This document shows positions 11,836 to 21,057 of a stretch of DNA of 64,000 bases, piece after piece. The notes beneath the pieces were generated by a model that was given only the letters and a program-made list of their open reading frames with translations, was not told the DNA's origin and did no database searches. Source of the stretch: Aquibium oceanicum (GTDB lineage Bacteria > Pseudomonadota > Alphaproteobacteria > Rhizobiales > Rhizobiaceae); the NCBI RefSeq assembly GCF_001889605.1, contig NZ_CP018171.1, forward strand, positions 1,696,501 through 1,760,500. The letters are read 5' to 3'. A program made the translations under genes and the position numbers. Every line of letters begins with the position of its first letter. Positions within the stretch are counted from its first letter, which is position 1.

Positions 11836-12160
11836 TCTGTATGCCGAAACCGCTTCTGTCAATTCGCCGGGCGCGGATTTCAGGTGCCGATGCGGATCCC
11901 TGGGAAACGGCGCGGCCACGCTCTCGACCAGCACCCGTTCGCTCTCGGTTCCTCGCTGATTGCGACCGGCAAAGACGTTCGTCGCAAGCCTTCCGGTTTA
12001 TTCGGGGTATGAGTTTTGTGTATGCATTCGGGCCCGGCCTTCGATGCGTTTTCTACCAAGCCTCACCGCACGCGTGCTCCGCTCGCCCCATGCAAAACAG
12101 TCGTTTCCGGAAATGTGAATGTCGCGCGCTGGAATTTGACGCCGCTTGCGCTAGCTCATA

Positions 12161-12170
12161 ATGTATACAG
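12161..12170. promoter_or_regulatory. Candidate GntR operator, site 2
   Basis: ATGTATACAG is the exact reverse complement of site 1. It lies 38 bases upstream of the metF-like start. A weaker match (TGTGTATGCA) lies at about 12016-12025 between the two. Placement next to both divergent genes supports co-regulation. Confidence 0.5.
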
Positions 12171-12207
12171 AACGGCCGAAAGACGGCCGGCAGGCGAGGA
12201 GGACGCG

Positions 12208-13137
12208 ATGCTGAAATTCTTTGATCGGCGGCAGGAGGAAAACGTCGCCCCGGCCCCCGCCGCGGACCTCGCCTCCTTCCTGGAAGGCTTCTCCATCGAG
12301 GTCATGCCGCGCACCGCCGCCAAGGTCGAAAACTTTCGCGATCTGCTCCCTTCCGGCACGCGCGTATACATCGCGCACATCGAAGGCACCCCGATCGACG
12401 ACATGGTCGCGACGGCGAAACGCCTCTCCGGCGATGGCTTCGAGGTCATGCCGCACATCCCGGCGCGCCTCATCCGCGATGCCGCCGAGCTCGAAACCTG
12501 GGTCGGTCGCTACCGCGAGGAGGCCGGCGTCGACCAGGCGCTGCTTCTGGCCGGCGGCGCGGCGCAGCCGGCCGGAGACCTCACCAGTTCGATCGACATG
12601 ATGGAGACGGGCGTCTTCGAGCGCCACGCCTTCCGCCGCCTGCACGTGGCCGGCCACCCGGAGGGCAACAGGGACATCGATCCCGACGGCTCCTCGACCC
12701 GCACAGACGAAGCGCTGGCCTGGAAGCAGGCCTGGGCCGAGCGCACCGGCTGCGCCATGGCCATCACCACCCAGTTCGCCTTCGACGCGAAGCCGATCAT
12801 CGGCTGGGCCGAGCATCTGGCGGGGCAGGGCATCCGCCTGCCGATCCACGTCGGCGTCGCCGGCCCCGCAAAACTCCAGACGCTGATCAAATACGCCATG
12901 GCCTGCGGCGTCGGCCCCTCGATAAAAGTCCTCCAGCGCCGCGCCCTGGACATGCGCAAGCTCCTGATGCCCTACGAGCCCGACGAAGTGGTCGCCGCCC
13001 TCGCCGCCTACAAGTCAGAGCATCCTCAGAGCCTCATCGACAAGGTCCACCTCTTCCCCCTGGGCGGCATCAAGGCCAGCGCGGAGTGGGCGGCGGAGAG
13101 AGGCGGGGCGCGCGAGGAGCGGGTGGCTGCCGAGTAG
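12208..13137 (+). CDS. Methylenetetrahydrofolate reductase-like protein
   Basis: A 309-residue TIM-barrel protein resembling MetF: 'FSIEVMPRTAAKVENF' at the N-terminus corresponds to the family 'FEFFPP' start. 'DMVATAKRLSGDGFEVMPHIPAR' and 'RLHVAGHPEGNRDI' match its flavin/folate barrel segments. Such enzymes interconvert methylene- and methyl-tetrahydrofolate. The start at 12208 has an AGGAGG site. LigM works with a dedicated MetF in Sphingobium, so a role in oxidising 5-methyl-THF from demethylation is likely. It is divergent from gntR and shares an operator-like site with it. Confidence 0.75.
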   Translation: MLKFFDRRQEENVAPAPAADLASFLEGFSIEVMPRTAAKVENFRDLLPSGTRVYIAHIEGTPIDDMVATAKRLSGDGFEVMPHIPARLIRDAAELETWVGRYREEAGVDQALLLAGGAAQPAGDLTSSIDMMETGVFERHAFRRLHVAGHPEGNRDIDPDGSSTRTDEALAWKQAWAERTGCAMAITTQFAFDAKPIIGWAEHLAGQGIRLPIHVGVAGPAKLQTLIKYAMACGVGPSIKVLQRRALDMRKLLMPYEPDEVVAALAAYKSEHPQSLIDKVHLFPLGGIKASAEWAAERGGAREERVAAE

Positions 13138-13444
13138 CGGGCGGGGGCATAGGGGCACTCGCTGGCGGCATGGGATTGACGGCCGGGGCGCGGACGTAAA
13201 GCTGCCGTCAGCTAGCGACTCAATTTCGGACGTTCAGGGTGGTTTGCCCTCGACACGAAACCCGTCATTCGAACCGCATCTGGCTTCGGCTCGGACGGGG
13301 CCGTCTGCTGTCTGTCCGGTTCTGGCTGGAAAACTGAGAAAGCCGGCGTTCGGCCAACGACCCCATTGCGGACATCTCAGGCCCTGTCGGAGTTTCCTGA
13401 AAAGTGCCAGACTTCGTCAGTGGAAACTTGCCCTCAAAGGTCCC
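13138..13444. other. Intergenic region with the left copy of a direct repeat
   Basis: This 307-base stretch separates the metF-like and HEPN-like genes. Its notable content is a 73-base segment (13297-13369) repeated imperfectly at 14475-14547, beyond the HEPN-like gene. An open frame continues upstream of the HEPN-like start, but its composition and the good ribosome site at 13445 argue against using it. Confidence 0.6.
13297..13369 (+). repeat. Direct repeat flanking the HEPN-like gene, left copy
   Basis: It begins GGGGCCGTCTGCTG and contains CGTTCGGCCAACGACC. By eye about 85% of bases match the copy at 14475-14547, in the same orientation. Confidence 0.7.
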
Positions 13445-14338
13445 ATGACGAGCTACACAAACGAAATTGCTGCAGGTGATTTGTTCGTGGGCCTTAGCGG
13501 CCTAGATATGCAGGGGACGCGCGTCGAGTTTCCCCGAGGAGTGGTGCTCGAGCAAACTTTCGCCCATTTGATGGCTCCGATGGCCATGGCGTTCGCACCT
13601 CCCGGTCCTGGTGGTTATCATCCAGCGCCTTGGAAAACGGCGCGTGGAGGATTTGGTCAGGATATCACTGCACAGTTGACCGTTCCAAAAGACGCTGCAG
13701 ATACGCTCGACGAGCGGATCGAGATTGCATCCACCATAACCTTCCTACTTCGGCTCTGGAGCGATCCGTCGATCACAATGATCGCAGGCGCGAACATGTC
13801 ATTTGCGGCCATCAGCGAGGCGCCGGACGCGGCAGCACACATCGTGCCATTTCAGTTTCGGCGCAGAGTTTTTGCGCTTTCACCCGCCGACACTTCTGGC
13901 GTACTCGAAAGCCTTGATTGGGTGGCGGAACACTTCGAGACTACTTTGAGGCTAATGCGAGGGAGCCCGGAGTTTCGCCTCGCAGCTTACGCGATGGACA
14001 CGGGCCAGTTCGTTGAGAACACCGCACTGACACTTATTTCCCTTTGGGGGGCCCTTGAAGCTCTCTTCTCGCCTTCCACAGCGGAGCTTCGTTTCCGCGT
14101 GTCAGCTCTCATTGCGAGCTACACCTCACCCCCAGGCAGTGAGCGACAGGATGCCCAAAAACGTATCGCTGGGCTCTATGACAAGCGATCAGCGGCTGCT
14201 CACGGCGCTCCCAAGCATGACGGCGACGATCTGCTGGCAACGTTTGAACTGCTCAGAAAAGTTCTTATCAAATTCATTCGTGACGGGAGGGTCCCTTCTA
14301 AGCAAGAACTAGAAGGTCGGCTTTTCGGTGTGACATAG
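13445..14338 (+). CDS. HEPN-like domain protein (accessory)
   Basis: A 297-residue protein of no exact family known to me. The C-terminal third resembles HEPN/ApeA-type proteins: 'LISLWGALEALF' near 200, then 'LYDKRSAAAHG' with the R-x4-H motif at R248/H253 that forms the RNase site in HEPN domains. The N-terminal 180 residues are unassigned. G+C is visibly lower than in the flanking genes, and it sits alone between two imperfect direct repeats; both suggest transfer. A defence or abortive-infection role is possible but unproven. No MNT-type antitoxin gene is adjacent. Confidence 0.65.
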   Translation: MTSYTNEIAAGDLFVGLSGLDMQGTRVEFPRGVVLEQTFAHLMAPMAMAFAPPGPGGYHPAPWKTARGGFGQDITAQLTVPKDAADTLDERIEIASTITFLLRLWSDPSITMIAGANMSFAAISEAPDAAAHIVPFQFRRRVFALSPADTSGVLESLDWVAEHFETTLRLMRGSPEFRLAAYAMDTGQFVENTALTLISLWGALEALFSPSTAELRFRVSALIASYTSPPGSERQDAQKRIAGLYDKRSAAAHGAPKHDGDDLLATFELLRKVLIKFIRDGRVPSKQELEGRLFGVT

Positions 14339-14762
14339 TCCTGGCTGACGTCGAAAATCGTCCGCTTGCGCAACCAAGCGGCTTAAAAGCCGACAGTCCC
14401 CTACCCACCCCAACTCCGCCGTCAGCGTTCGCTCTACACGCTACGGCCGGGAAATGACTTCGCAAGGCAGTTCTGGGGCCGTCTGCTGCCCGTCCGGTTC
14501 TGGCGCGAGAAGCGAGAAAGCCGACGTTCGGCCAACGACCTAATCCCGGTCACTCCAAGACCACTGACGGCCTCCGTACGCTGCCGCTCTCGCCACAATC
14601 AACTGTTAGCATGCTCCAAGCCGTTTCCGGCGCGGGGCCAGAATGACCTAGATGAGGGCGCAAGACGATAGGCCGGGCACAGTCTACACGTCGCAAGACT
14701 GGGTGCGCCGCGGGTAGAACTCCGTTGACTGGTTGGGCATTTCCAGCATGGACACGTCCAGC
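14339..14762. other. Intergenic region with the right copy of the direct repeat
   Basis: This 424-base gap carries the second copy of the repeat (14475-14547). I see no coding frame, RNA gene or convincing terminator in the rest. Confidence 0.55.
14475..14547 (+). repeat. Direct repeat flanking the HEPN-like gene, right copy
   Basis: Partner of 13297-13369, in the same orientation. The two copies are 1,178 bases apart start to start and bracket one gene. Confidence 0.7.
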
Positions 14763-15490
14763 TTAGCTCGGTGGATCCCGTAGGTTGAGATATGCCGGAT
14801 CGAAGTCAGCGACCTCACTTAAGCGATCCCAGTTCAGAATATACAGTCGTCCCTTCTTGTGATCCGCAAGGCCATCGGCGCGCAGCTTCTGCAGGGTGCG
14901 GTTGATATGCACGACGCTCGTGCCAAGAGCTTCGGCTAGCTGAGCCTGACTCAGTGGCGGGGGCAAGAATTGTCTTCTGTCAGCCCGACGACATCCATGC
15001 GGACATATAGCTCGCACATGAGATGGGCACATTTGCCGAGCGCATCGTGTCCGCCCAACATTTTTACCCAGGCGCGTGAAACGGCTGCATCTATCAAGCT
15101 GTCCCGCCAAAATAGAGTTGCCAGGCGGGGCGCCTTGCGCAGGACCTCGTGCATGCCACGATGTGCAAGCAGGGCAACTTTGCTTGGAGTGATCGAAGCA
15201 AGCGTGTGGTCCATCGTTCTGAGATGCAAGCCTTGAAGATCCGGGATGTCACCGTTGATATGAATGGAAAGTGTCTGACGAACGCCGTTGCTCAACGTGC
15301 TATAGCGCTTCAGAATGCCCTCGATCACCAAACAACAATGGGTCGGCTCATCACCCTCCCAAGCTATTTCCTCGCCACTGGCGAGTTGCTTTTCTGCGAG
15401 CGGCATGGCTTGGATGCTCTCTCGCTCGTCAGGGCGGAGGGGACCGAGGCTTTCAAGCTTTCGAATAAGAGGTGCTGTAAGGCTGATCAT
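14763..15490 (-). pseudogene. Crp/Fnr-family regulator split by a frameshift
   Basis: Translation from ATG 15490 gives a cyclic-nucleotide-binding-like domain (residues 1 to about 165; 'AWEGDEPTHCCLVIEGILKR') and stops at 14951. The missing winged-HTH half ('PLSQAQLAEALGTSVVHINR', ending 14763) continues in another frame. The shift falls at a run of five G on the plus strand (14959-14963); one extra base would restore a protein of about 240 residues. It is either a recent pseudogene or a base-call error. No FNR-type cysteine cluster is seen. G+C is lower than in its neighbours. Confidence 0.75.
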
Positions 15491-15720
15491 CGTCTTTTCT
15501 CGCACCAACCTAAAGCCGGGGCAACCTCTCCGATCTACCTTCCCGCATCGCTGTTCAGCATACGCCTTGTTGTTAGGAACTACGCCAGCGAGGGAGCGTA
15601 CTTGAGGCGCTCCCCGGCCGAAGGTCGTGACCAGGGAACGGGCAGCTTTCCCGAAGTGGCCGTCCAAAACCTGCCGGTCGGCAATCCACCCCAATCCCGC
15701 CAATACCCCCAGCGAGCCCA

Positions 15721-16734
15721 TCACCCCGCCTCCCCATAAAACCCCCGATACCACTCCACGAACCTCCCCACGCCCTCCCGCAGCGTCGTCTTCGGCGCGA
15801 ACCCCGTCTCCGCGACCAGTTCGTCGATATCGGCAAACGTGTTTTCCACGTCGCCGGCTTGCATGGGCATCATGTTGAGTTTCGCCTTGCGGCCGAGCGC
15901 CTCCTCGATTTCCCCGATGAAGTCGAGCAGCCCCACCGGAAAATTGTTGCCGACGTTGAATATGCGGTAGGGCGCGGTGGAGCGGGAGGGGTCGGCGTCG
16001 AGGGTTTCGCGGTCGGCCGCCGGCTGCGGCATGCGGTCGAGCAGCGCCAGGATCTGCGCCACCATGTCGTCGACATAGGTGAAGTCGCGCGAGGATTTCC
16101 CCTCGTTGTAGACGTCGATCGGCTCGCCCGCGAGGATGGCGCGCACGAATTTGAAATAGGCCATGTCCGGCCGGCCCCAGGGGCCGTAGGCGGTGAAGAA
16201 GCGCAGGCCGGTCACCGGCAGCCGGTAGAGATGGGCATAGCTGTGCGCCATCAGTTCGTTCGCCTTTTTCGTCGCCGCGTAGAGGCTGAGCGGATGGTCG
16301 ACATTGTCGCGCACGGAGAAGGGCAGCTTGGTGTTGCCGCCGTAGACCGAACTCGACGAGGCGAAGATCAGGTGCGGCGTCTTCTGGAGCCGGCAGCCTT
16401 CCAGCACGTGCAGGAACCCGGTGAGGTTCGAGGCGGCGTAGAGATGCGGCTGGTCGAGCGAGTGGCGCACGCCGGCCTGCGCGGCCATGTGGATGACGCG
16501 GTCGTAGGCATCCCGCTCGAACACCGCCTCCATCGCCGCGCGGTCTTCCAGAGAGCATTCCACGAGCGAGAAGCCGTCGAAGCGCGAGAGGCGTTCCGCG
16601 CGGGCGCGTTTCAGCGACGGGTCGTAATACCCGTTGAAATTGTCGAGCCCTATCACCTCGTGGCCCTTTTCGAGCAGTGCCGAGGCGATGTGGAACCCGA
16701 TGAAGCCCGCCGCTCCCGTCAGGAGGATGCGCAA
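15721..16734 (-). CDS. lpsL: UDP-glucuronate 4-epimerase (LpsL-like)
   Basis: A 337-residue extended short-chain dehydrogenase. The NAD-binding motif GAAGFIG is at 7-13, Ser126-129 is followed by VYGG, and the catalytic YAATK has Y152 and K156. 'FFTAYGPWGRPDMAYFKF' is the segment typical of UDP-glucuronate 4-epimerases of the CapI/LpsL type. They supply UDP-galacturonate for lipopolysaccharide or capsule. The length matches rhizobial LpsL. It stands alone, with no other polysaccharide gene next to it. Confidence 0.85.
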   Translation of the reverse strand: MRILLTGAAGFIGFHIASALLEKGHEVIGLDNFNGYYDPSLKRARAERLSRFDGFSLVECSLEDRAAMEAVFERDAYDRVIHMAAQAGVRHSLDQPHLYAASNLTGFLHVLEGCRLQKTPHLIFASSSSVYGGNTKLPFSVRDNVDHPLSLYAATKKANELMAHSYAHLYRLPVTGLRFFTAYGPWGRPDMAYFKFVRAILAGEPIDVYNEGKSSRDFTYVDDMVAQILALLDRMPQPAADRETLDADPSRSTAPYRIFNVGNNFPVGLLDFIGEIEEALGRKAKLNMMPMQAGDVENTFADIDELVAETGFAPKTTLREGVGRFVEWYRGFYGEAG

Positions 16735-17100
16735 GATCTCTGCTCCCGGTTCGTTGCCTGATTCGCTGGATGCGCGGGGTTCTCGCCCCGCCGGGCCGAA
16801 GGCGCAGCTATCCCGCCACCTTCACCCTCCCATGATCGCAGAGCCTGTTAGCGGCGAAACGGGAATTGGGCAACGGATCACGTGACGTCATCGCGCCACG
16901 GCAAGGCCGGGCTCGGCTTGGCGCTCCCGCGCCGGACGAAAACTGACAGCGCGTAACCGCCTTTAACATTTGTTATCCCCGAACAATCCGGCTATTCCGG
17001 TTGAATTTGGAGCGGGTCGGTCTAGCATAGTCTCGGGAGGGATGCTGGAGACCTGAAGCGGGCCGGTCGCGATACCTGCCCGCATCGCAGAGGAACCACC
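16735..17100. other. Divergent intergenic region, lpsL / glgP
   Basis: This 366-base gap should hold the promoters of the epimerase gene and the glycogen operon. A TAACA-TT-TGTTA inverted repeat lies at 16964-16975, about 125 bases before glgP. No promoter can be assigned with confidence and nothing else is recognised. Confidence 0.45.
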
Positions 17101-19590
17101 ATGGACCGGGCGACGACCATCGAACTCCCACCTGTCGTGCATGACAATGATCCCAAGGCGCTGGCCGCCGAGATCCTGAGCTGCCTCACCTATCGCGTCG
17201 GCAAGGATTCGTCCGTCGCCACGCAGTACGACTGGCTCACCGCCGCCATCAAGGTCGTGCGCGACCGCATCATCGAGCGCTGGATCGCTTCCACCAAGGA
17301 ATCTTACGAGAAGAAGCAGAAGCGCGTCTATTACCTGTCGATGGAGTTCCTCATCGGCCGCCTGATGCGCGACGCCTTCTCGAACCTCGGCCTCATGGAA
17401 AACATGCGCGAGGCGCTCCAGAGCCTCGGCGTCGACATCGACATGATCGCCGGCCTGGAGCCGGACGCTGCCCTCGGCAATGGCGGCCTCGGCCGGCTCG
17501 CCGCCTGCTTCATGGAAAGCATGGCCTCGGTGGACCTTGCCGCCCACGGCTACGGCATCCGCTACGTCCACGGGCTTTTCCGCCAGGAGATCCAGGACGG
17601 CTGGCAGGTCGAATTGCCGGAAACCTGGCTCGACCACGGCAACCCCTGGGAATTCGAGCGGCGCGAGCGGTCCTTCGAGATCGGCTTCGGCGGCACGGTG
17701 GAATCGATCACCTCCAAGGACGGCCGCCTGGAGCGGCACGTGTGGAAGCCGCAGGAGCACGTGCTGGCCGTCGCCTACGACACCCCCGTCGTCGGCTGGC
17801 AGGGCCGGCGCGTCAACACGCTGCGGCTGTGGTCGGCGATGGCCGTCGACCCCATCCTGCTCGCCGCCTTCAACGCCGGCGATCACATCGGCGCGCTCAA
17901 GGAGGCCAATCAGGCCGCCTCGCTCACGCGGGTCCTCTACCCCGCCGACAGCCACCAGGCCGGCCAGGAACTGCGGCTGCGCCAGGAATACTTCTTCTCC
18001 GCCGCTTCGCTGCAGGACATCCTCGAGCGTCACCTGAGCCAGTACGGCGAGCTGCACTCGCTGCCCGACAAGGCGGCGATCCACCTCAACGACACGCACC
18101 CGGCCATCGCCATCGCCGAACTGATGCGCCTCCTGATGGACGTCCACGGCCTCGACTTCGATATGTCGTGGGACATCACCAAGCGCACCTTCGCCTACAC
18201 CAACCACACGCTGCTGCCCGAGGCGCTGGAAAGCTGGCCGATCCCTGTCTTCGAGCGTCTCCTGCCGCGCCACATGCAGATCATCTACGCCATCAACGCC
18301 GAGGTGCTGCTCGAAGCGCGCAGCTACCAGCGCTACAGTGACGAACAGATCAGCCGCATCTCCTTGATCAACGAGGGCGCCGAACGCCGCGTCAGGATGG
18401 GCAATCTCGCCTTCGCCGGCTCGCATTCCGTCAACGGCGTCTCTGGCCTGCACACGGAGCTGATGAAGGAGACCGTGTTCTCCGATCTCCACAATCTCTA
18501 TCCCGGCCGGATCAACAACAAGACCAACGGCATCACCCCGCGCCGCTGGCTCATGCAGTGCAATCCGGGCCTGACCTCGCTCATCCGCGAGGCGATCGGC
18601 GACCGCTTCCTCGACGACACTGAGGCGCTGTCGGAACTGAACCGCTTCGCCGACGACGCCGCCTTCCGCGAAAAATTCGCCAGCGTGAAGCGCGAGAACA
18701 AGAACCGCCTGTCGAACTACGTCGCCGAGCGGCTCAGCCTGCGCGTCGATCCTTCCGCCATGTTCGACGTGCAGATCAAGCGCATCCACGAATACAAGCG
18801 CCAGCTCCTCAACATCATCGAGGCTGTCGCGCTCTACGACCAGATCCGCTCGCACCCCGAGAAGGACTGGATGCCGCGCGTAAAGTTCTTCGCCGGCAAG
18901 GCTGCGCCGAGCTACAACACCGCCAAGCTCATCATAAAGCTCGCCAACGACGTGGCCCGTGTCATCAACCGCGATCCGGCGGTGCGCGGCCTGCTCAAGA
19001 TCGTTTTCGTGCCGAACTACAGCGTCTCCGTGGCCGAGATCATGGTGCCCGCCGCCGATCTTTCCGAGCAGATCTCGACCGCGGGCCTGGAAGCCTCCGG
19101 CACCGGAAACATGAAGTTCGCGCTCAACGGCGCGATCACGATCGGAACGCTGGACGGCGCCAACGTCGAGATCAGCGAGTGCGTGGGCGAGGACAACATC
19201 GTCATCTTCGGCCTGACGGCCGAGGAGGTCGAGCGCAACAAGCGCGACGGCTATGTGCCGCGCGCCGCCATCGAGAAGTCGCCCGAACTCGCTCAGGCGC
19301 TGTCGGCCATCTCGTCCGGTGTGTTCTCGCCCGACGATCCGGGCCGCTACCGCGACCTGATCAATGGCATCTACGAGCGCGACTGGTTCATGGTCGCCGC
19401 CGATTTCGACGCCTACGCGGATGCCCAGCGCCGCGTCGACGACATATGGCGCAACGCCCCCGACTGGTACGCCAAGGCGATCCGCAACACCGCCAACATG
19501 GCGTGGTTCTCCTCCGACCGGACGATCCGCGAATACGCCCGCGACATCTGGGAGGTCCACACCGGCGAGGTCCCGCCGAAATCGAACTGA
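17101..19590 (+). CDS. glgP: Glycogen phosphorylase
   Basis: An 829-residue enzyme that releases glucose-1-phosphate from glycogen. It is full length for the family. 'YYLSMEFLIGR' near the N-terminus and the PLP site 'EASGTGNMKFALNG' with Lys672 are intact, as are 'GNGGLGRLAACFMES' and 'LNDTHPAIAIAELMR'. ATG 17101 has an AGAGGA site. It heads glgP-glgC-glgA-pgm-glgX. The usual rhizobial glgB between glgP and glgC is absent; only 204 bases separate them. Confidence 0.96.
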   Translation: MDRATTIELPPVVHDNDPKALAAEILSCLTYRVGKDSSVATQYDWLTAAIKVVRDRIIERWIASTKESYEKKQKRVYYLSMEFLIGRLMRDAFSNLGLMENMREALQSLGVDIDMIAGLEPDAALGNGGLGRLAACFMESMASVDLAAHGYGIRYVHGLFRQEIQDGWQVELPETWLDHGNPWEFERRERSFEIGFGGTVESITSKDGRLERHVWKPQEHVLAVAYDTPVVGWQGRRVNTLRLWSAMAVDPILLAAFNAGDHIGALKEANQAASLTRVLYPADSHQAGQELRLRQEYFFSAASLQDILERHLSQYGELHSLPDKAAIHLNDTHPAIAIAELMRLLMDVHGLDFDMSWDITKRTFAYTNHTLLPEALESWPIPVFERLLPRHMQIIYAINAEVLLEARSYQRYSDEQISRISLINEGAERRVRMGNLAFAGSHSVNGVSGLHTELMKETVFSDLHNLYPGRINNKTNGITPRRWLMQCNPGLTSLIREAIGDRFLDDTEALSELNRFADDAAFREKFASVKRENKNRLSNYVAERLSLRVDPSAMFDVQIKRIHEYKRQLLNIIEAVALYDQIRSHPEKDWMPRVKFFAGKAAPSYNTAKLIIKLANDVARVINRDPAVRGLLKIVFVPNYSVSVAEIMVPAADLSEQISTAGLEASGTGNMKFALNGAITIGTLDGANVEISECVGEDNIVIFGLTAEEVERNKRDGYVPRAAIEKSPELAQALSAISSGVFSPDDPGRYRDLINGIYERDWFMVAADFDAYADAQRRVDDIWRNAPDWYAKAIRNTANMAWFSSDRTIREYARDIWEVHTGEVPPKSN

Positions 19591-19794
19591 GGCCGCGCGG
19601 GCGGATGCTGCGCTACACTCCGCTTCCAGGTCGCAGGCGTCGCACCTGCCGCCCGGTCGAACCCTTGTCCCGCTCGCGCGTTCCTCTTTGCCGGAGGGGT
19701 GGAGGGGCAGATTGGCAATCTTGGCTCGTGACTTCTCCTCCCGTTGCGGCGATCATGCGGAAAATGATCCGCGTGAACTGAGGGGGAGGAAATC
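19591..19794. other. glgP-glgC gap where glgB is expected
   Basis: These 204 bases have no coherent coding frame and no visible branching-enzyme remnant. In Agrobacterium and related rhizobia glgB lies between glgP and glgC. Confidence 0.5.
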
Positions 19795-21057
19795 TTGACG
19801 GAAAAACGCATCCAGCCACTCGCTCGCGATGCAATGGCCTATGTGCTCGCGGGCGGGCGCGGGAGCCGCCTGAAGGAACTGACCGATGTGCGCGCCAAGC
19901 CCGCCGTCTATTTCGGCGGCAAGACGCGCATCATCGATTTCGCCCTGTCGAACGCGCTGAACTCCGGCATCCGGCGCATCGGCGTGGCCACGCAGTACAA
20001 GGCGCACTCGCTGATCCGGCACCTGCAGCGGGGCTGGAATTTCTTCCGCCCCGAGCGCAACGAGAGCTTCGACATCCTGCCGGCCAGCCAGCGCGTCTCC
20101 GAGACGCAGTGGTACGAAGGCACCGCCGATGCGGTCTACCAGAACATCGACATCATCGAGGACTACGGCGTCGAGTTCATGGTCATCTTGGCCGGTGACC
20201 ACATCTACAAGATGGACTACGAGTCCATGCTGCGCGAACACGTAGACACGGGGGCGGACGTTACCGTCGGCTGCCTCGAGGTGCCGCGCATGGAGGCAAC
20301 CGGCTTCGGCGTCATGCACGTCGACAAGGAGGACCGGATCGTCTCCTTCATCGAGAAGCCGGCGGATCCGCCGGGCATACCCGACCGGCCGGATGTCGCG
20401 CTGGCCTCGATGGGCATCTACGTGTTCCGCACCAAGTTCCTGATGGAGGAACTGCGCCGCGACGCCAGCCAGCCCGGCTCCAACCGCGACTTCGGCAAGG
20501 ACATCATCCCCCATATCGTCGCCAACGGTAAGGCGGTCGCGCACCGCTTCTCGAAGTCCTGCGTGCGCTCCAATTTCGAGACCGAATCCTACTGGCGCGA
20601 CGTCGGCACGGTTGACGCCTACTGGGAAGCCAACATCGACCTGACCGACATCACGCCCGAACTCGACCTCTACGACCGCGACTGGCCGATCTGGACCTAT
20701 GCCGAGATCAAGCCGCCGGCGAAGTTCGTGCACGACGAGGAGGGCAGGCGGGGATCGGCCGTCTCCTCGCTTGTTGCGGGCGACTGCATCATCTCGGGCG
20801 CCAAGCTGCGCCGGTCGCTGATCTTCACCGGCGCCCGCGTGAACTCCTTCTCCATGCTCGACGAGGCGGTGGTGCTGCCCGACTGCTACGTCGGCCGCAA
20901 CGCGCGGCTGACGCGGGTGGTGATCGATCGCGGCGTGCGCATCCCCGAAGGCCTCGTGGTCGGCGAGGACCCGGACGTCGATGCGCGCCGCTTCCGCCTC
21001 ACCGAGCGCGGCGTGTGCCTGATCACCCAGGACATGATCGACAGGCTCGACACCTGA
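19795..21057 (+). CDS. glgC: Glucose-1-phosphate adenylyltransferase
   Basis: A 420-residue enzyme making ADP-glucose from glucose-1-phosphate and ATP, the committed step of glycogen synthesis. The nucleotide motif GGRGSRL is at 20-26; '[10 protein letters not shown]' and 'FIEKP' follow in order, with a left-handed beta-helix C-terminus (about 290-420). The start is TTG 19795 with a strong GGGAGGAA site. Its TGA is directly followed by the glgA ATG. Confidence 0.96.
   Translation: MTEKRIQPLARDAMAYVLAGGRGSRLKELTDVRAKPAVYFGGKTRIIDFALSNALNSGIRRIGVATQYKAHSLIRHLQRGWNFFRPERNESFDILPASQRVSETQWYEGTADAVYQNIDIIEDYGVEFMVILAGDHIYKMDYESMLREHVDTGADVTVGCLEVPRMEATGFGVMHVDKEDRIVSFIEKPADPPGIPDRPDVALASMGIYVFRTKFLMEELRRDASQPGSNRDFGKDIIPHIVANGKAVAHRFSKSCVRSNFETESYWRDVGTVDAYWEANIDLTDITPELDLYDRDWPIWTYAEIKPPAKFVHDEEGRRGSAVSSLVAGDCIISGAKLRRSLIFTGARVNSFSMLDEAVVLPDCYVGRNARLTRVVIDRGVRIPEGLVVGEDPDVDARRFRLTERGVCLITQDMIDRLDT

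Noticed and set aside
13445-14338. HEPN-MNT toxin-antitoxin pair
   Set aside because: The HEPN-like gene is alone; no nucleotidyltransferase or other small partner gene lies within its repeats.
16963-19560. Minus-strand open frame of 865 codons under glgP
   Set aside because: Shadow of glgP, with the same composition bias and no family features.
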